In this document: positions 63,301 to 64,000 of the stretch, one piece after another
Position numbering within the stretch: position 1 is the first letter of the stretch
Layout of the letters: every line of letters starts with the position of its first letter
Source: Anthracocystis setariae
Taxonomy: Eukaryota > Basidiomycota > Ustilaginomycetes > Ustilaginales > Ustilaginaceae
Assembly (NCBI GenBank): GCA_928724745.1
Contig: CAKMXJ010000021.1
Location: 124,001 to 188,000, forward strand
Reading direction: 5' to 3'
Length of the DNA stretch: 64,000 nt
The notes under the pieces: model-generated
What the model was told of the DNA's origin: nothing
What the model saw: only the letters and a program-made list of their open reading frames with translations
Databases searched by the model: none
Made by a program: the position numbers and the translations under genes

Positions 63301-63338
63301 CCACCACCACTGCGGTGATTCGAGTCCCAACCGTCCAT
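60336..63338 (-). CDS. CBC1: Nuclear cap-binding protein subunit 1 (CBP80)
   Basis: A 1000-aa MIF4G-repeat protein, the large subunit of the cap-binding complex that with CBP20 holds the m7G cap of new Pol II transcripts. A Gly/Arg-rich RGG-like N-terminus (about 1-70) precedes REENRIRYIRSQLFKLGEEKDF and the first MIF4G repeat. Later landmarks are RYTRLSLHLFAALVPLHIVS, LNIVERYHALLR, ARSQQWIHIVLDKLLQYRIVEPADVVEFIF and the C-terminal NTEWQQWWINGWYIQLVRCFNRQLLENRHTV. The length exceeds human NCBP1 (790 aa) because of the N-terminal tail and charged inserts (for example an acidic DEDKEEDKEEQ stretch). ATG 63338; no intron needed. Divergent from SPT4 by about 217 bp. Confidence 0.94.
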   Translation of the reverse strand: MDGWDSNHRSGGGDGGGGGYQQHSYNYGGYSQPDQGWANSPRRGGRGGGHRSGGGGAPRHYQANRAGEAAGGYHHQQTSAEQREENRIRYIRSQLFKLGEEKDFHPPSDLLKMARWIQDKAVDGIEPITSAFRVMVTEQPHKTPLVAALIGFLCLSTCSSSTNPKQESEAHQADADMAPAAQTPSDSVGILIVKDLVKAFRSYLDARLWRYTRLSLHLFAALVPLHIVSARELRSLLGSFAAVLEEPAVAAARAERAALCIIETLCRGAQDLLVDGDSAHAELDSLVHKVVTYDAARKVEVQLTQPVHDLDSIWLEGFPAAVTALEQLRANEYKRPAFLPVPSDLLPAAISPAATTVPEQHRVVALPDLLVPPEQDAQDQGLDVAYAQLGEHQVKKRKIDTGKGELEEKKAAVGPERVSLQPRWVSNTVPKVGSPASVVLRAILADMIDLYEVNRKEAAKLILDLPNWLRRGTFGGKVSSEAGLFGEAHDSLDPCQSGFSLDDLLVESILSTAFVLPTPPRNPLYYTSLLREIVTLTPATLAPSLGRTIRTWYNALASAHVDVEIVRRLADWFAIHLSNFNFGWAWKEWIGDSTTLEATHPKMVFIKRVVELEVRLAYFDRVKKTLPDEIQAVAMGDEEPAPVFVYADEAHPYAAQAARLVNSIKAKASAEVILAEFESFKSSIYDSSRSTIVADEAVGMVANAVEAEVVVRDLTMQCLLSVGSRSFSHFLNIVERYHALLRTLSRSARMRAALLGGAVKFWARSQQWIHIVLDKLLQYRIVEPADVVEFIFQPPGEDPETIRAREGEDGREGWIGFNTWTLLSLTLEKVNGRVDQLKKRLEEIERKEAEERERKDAALAAGLPFEEVDEDKEEDKEEQLPLFPTSATLPVRPKEEAATAAKQLVSSQDALAGLEAIKTEQRKVLVTAITGFKNLLLNNNNTEWQQWWINGWYIQLVRCFNRQLLENRHTVLTNCFSDNASDNEKRIREVLERAMYILSE

Positions 63339-63555
63339 ATTGGTTGTGAGATTGTGAGGAGAGGTGAATGTAGGGGTCTGAAGAGTAGATGGAGGTAAGA
63401 GAGAACAAGTTGTTGGTCAATTATTAAAATAATTCTCTCTTGATTATTTATATTTATTTATTCGGAAATCGGAAATTGAATGGGTTGGTTTGGCTGAGCT
63501 TTGTTTGAACGACACCGAACGCCAACACCAACACCATCGCCATCGCCATCCAACC
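63339..63555. promoter_or_regulatory. Divergent promoter CBP80/SPT4
   Basis: 217 bp between the two start codons, A/T-rich around 63420-63465. Such a short shared region points to common regulation of a cap-binding and an elongation factor gene. Confidence 0.5.
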
Positions 63556-64000
63556 ATGGCGACAAGGAAGGAGAAACTGCGTGCATGTTTGCGCTGCCAG
63601 TTTGTCCAATCGCCCAGAGATTTCCACCTCAAGGGCTGTCCAAATTGCGAACCTGTGCTCGAGGTAAGTTGGCTCAGCGTGAGCATAACTAGCTTGGGTA
63701 GACTCAATGCTGATCAGACGCTCTCTCTCTCTCTCTCTCTCATTGTTGCAAACTACAGATGCAGGGAAGTCAAGATAGAGTAGCCGAGTGCACTACCTCC
63801 AACTTTGACGGTATGATCAGCATGTTACGCCCCGAAGAGAGCTGGGTAGCCAAATGGCAACGCATCGGTAAGTCTGACTGGATCTGCGTATTCAGTCTTT
63901 TGTACAAGCTACTGACAGTTTTGTGTATGTATCGCTACTGCTTTGGTGGATTGCAGAGAAGCGTTTGCCAGGATTGTACGCAGTCAAAGTCGTAGGACGA
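63556..64000 (+). CDS. SPT4: Transcription elongation factor Spt4 (3' end outside window)
   Basis: Three exons are visible: 63556-63663, 63759-63867 and 63957 onward, cut by the window edge. Introns are 95 nt (GTAAGT..AACTACAG, with a CT repeat) and 89 nt (GTAAGT..GATTGCAG); phases 0 and 1 agree. The protein reads MATRKEKLRACLRCQ, with Cys pairs CLRC and CPNC of the Spt4 zinc finger, then MQGSQDRVAECTTSNFDG, PEESWVAKWQRIEKRLPGLYAVKV. Spt4 pairs with Spt5 (DSIF) to keep RNA polymerase II processive. About 87 codons are present, most of a protein that is usually around 110-120 aa. Confidence 0.93.

Overview
The window is 64 kb of fungal nuclear DNA, almost certainly from a basidiomycete and most likely a smut relative (Ustilaginomycotina). 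The evidence is long, mostly intron-poor genes, short GT-AG introns of about 55-110 nt with CTAAC/CTGAC-type branch sites, a gephyrin-type MogA-MoeA fusion, an APSES/ankyrin cell-cycle factor, basidiomycete-style CACTA transposase and Ty1/copia elements, and GC-balanced coding DNA. The species cannot be fixed from the sequence alone.

Layout. 1-6150: the 3' part of a Ty1/copia retrotransposon with an intact 1380-codon gag-pol, a second ORF for an acidic zinc-cluster protein, a polypurine tract and a 3' LTR. The LTR ends a few tens of bp upstream of an intron-containing tRNA-Ala(AGC) gene at 6175-6257. 6870-30475: a gene-dense block with a nucleolin-like NSR1, NADH pyrophosphatase NPY1, EMG1/NEP1, MBP1, mitoribosomal mS34, an unrecognised PIP-box/TQ-repeat protein, gephyrin-type cnxE, an SH3 protein, mitoribosomal uL24m, an ATG37/ACBD5-like protein, PEX3 and RVB1. 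30476-39069: an 8.6-kb island without intact genes. It holds a large inverted-repeat element, G-rich tandem repeats, an alpha-tubulin pseudogene, five solo LTRs of two families (four with perfect 5-bp target duplications), an inverted duplication and a cysteine-rich ORF relic. 39070-42585: one uninterrupted ORF in which ALG3 is fused to the GPI-transamidase subunit GAA1. 43160-48874: a CACTA/tnp2-like transposase gene and a convergent accessory gene with a GC-AG intron. 49762-64000: TAF4, GOT1 (four exons), a polyglutamine LIM-domain-binding protein, ARS2/SERRATE, the cap-binding protein CBP80 and the start of SPT4.

Several neighbours are functionally linked. ATG37-like and PEX3 (peroxisome biogenesis and pexophagy) are divergent across 756 bp. 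ARS2 and CBP80 (nuclear cap-binding complex) are convergent, and the elongation factor gene SPT4 is divergent from CBP80. The main candidates for something new are the ALG3-GAA1 fusion, the zinc-cluster accessory ORF of the tRNA-proximal copia element, and the TQ-repeat PIP-box protein. Starts were chosen at real ATG codons, and exons were joined by hand from splice consensus, reading phase and family alignment remembered from general knowledge; none has been tested against transcripts.
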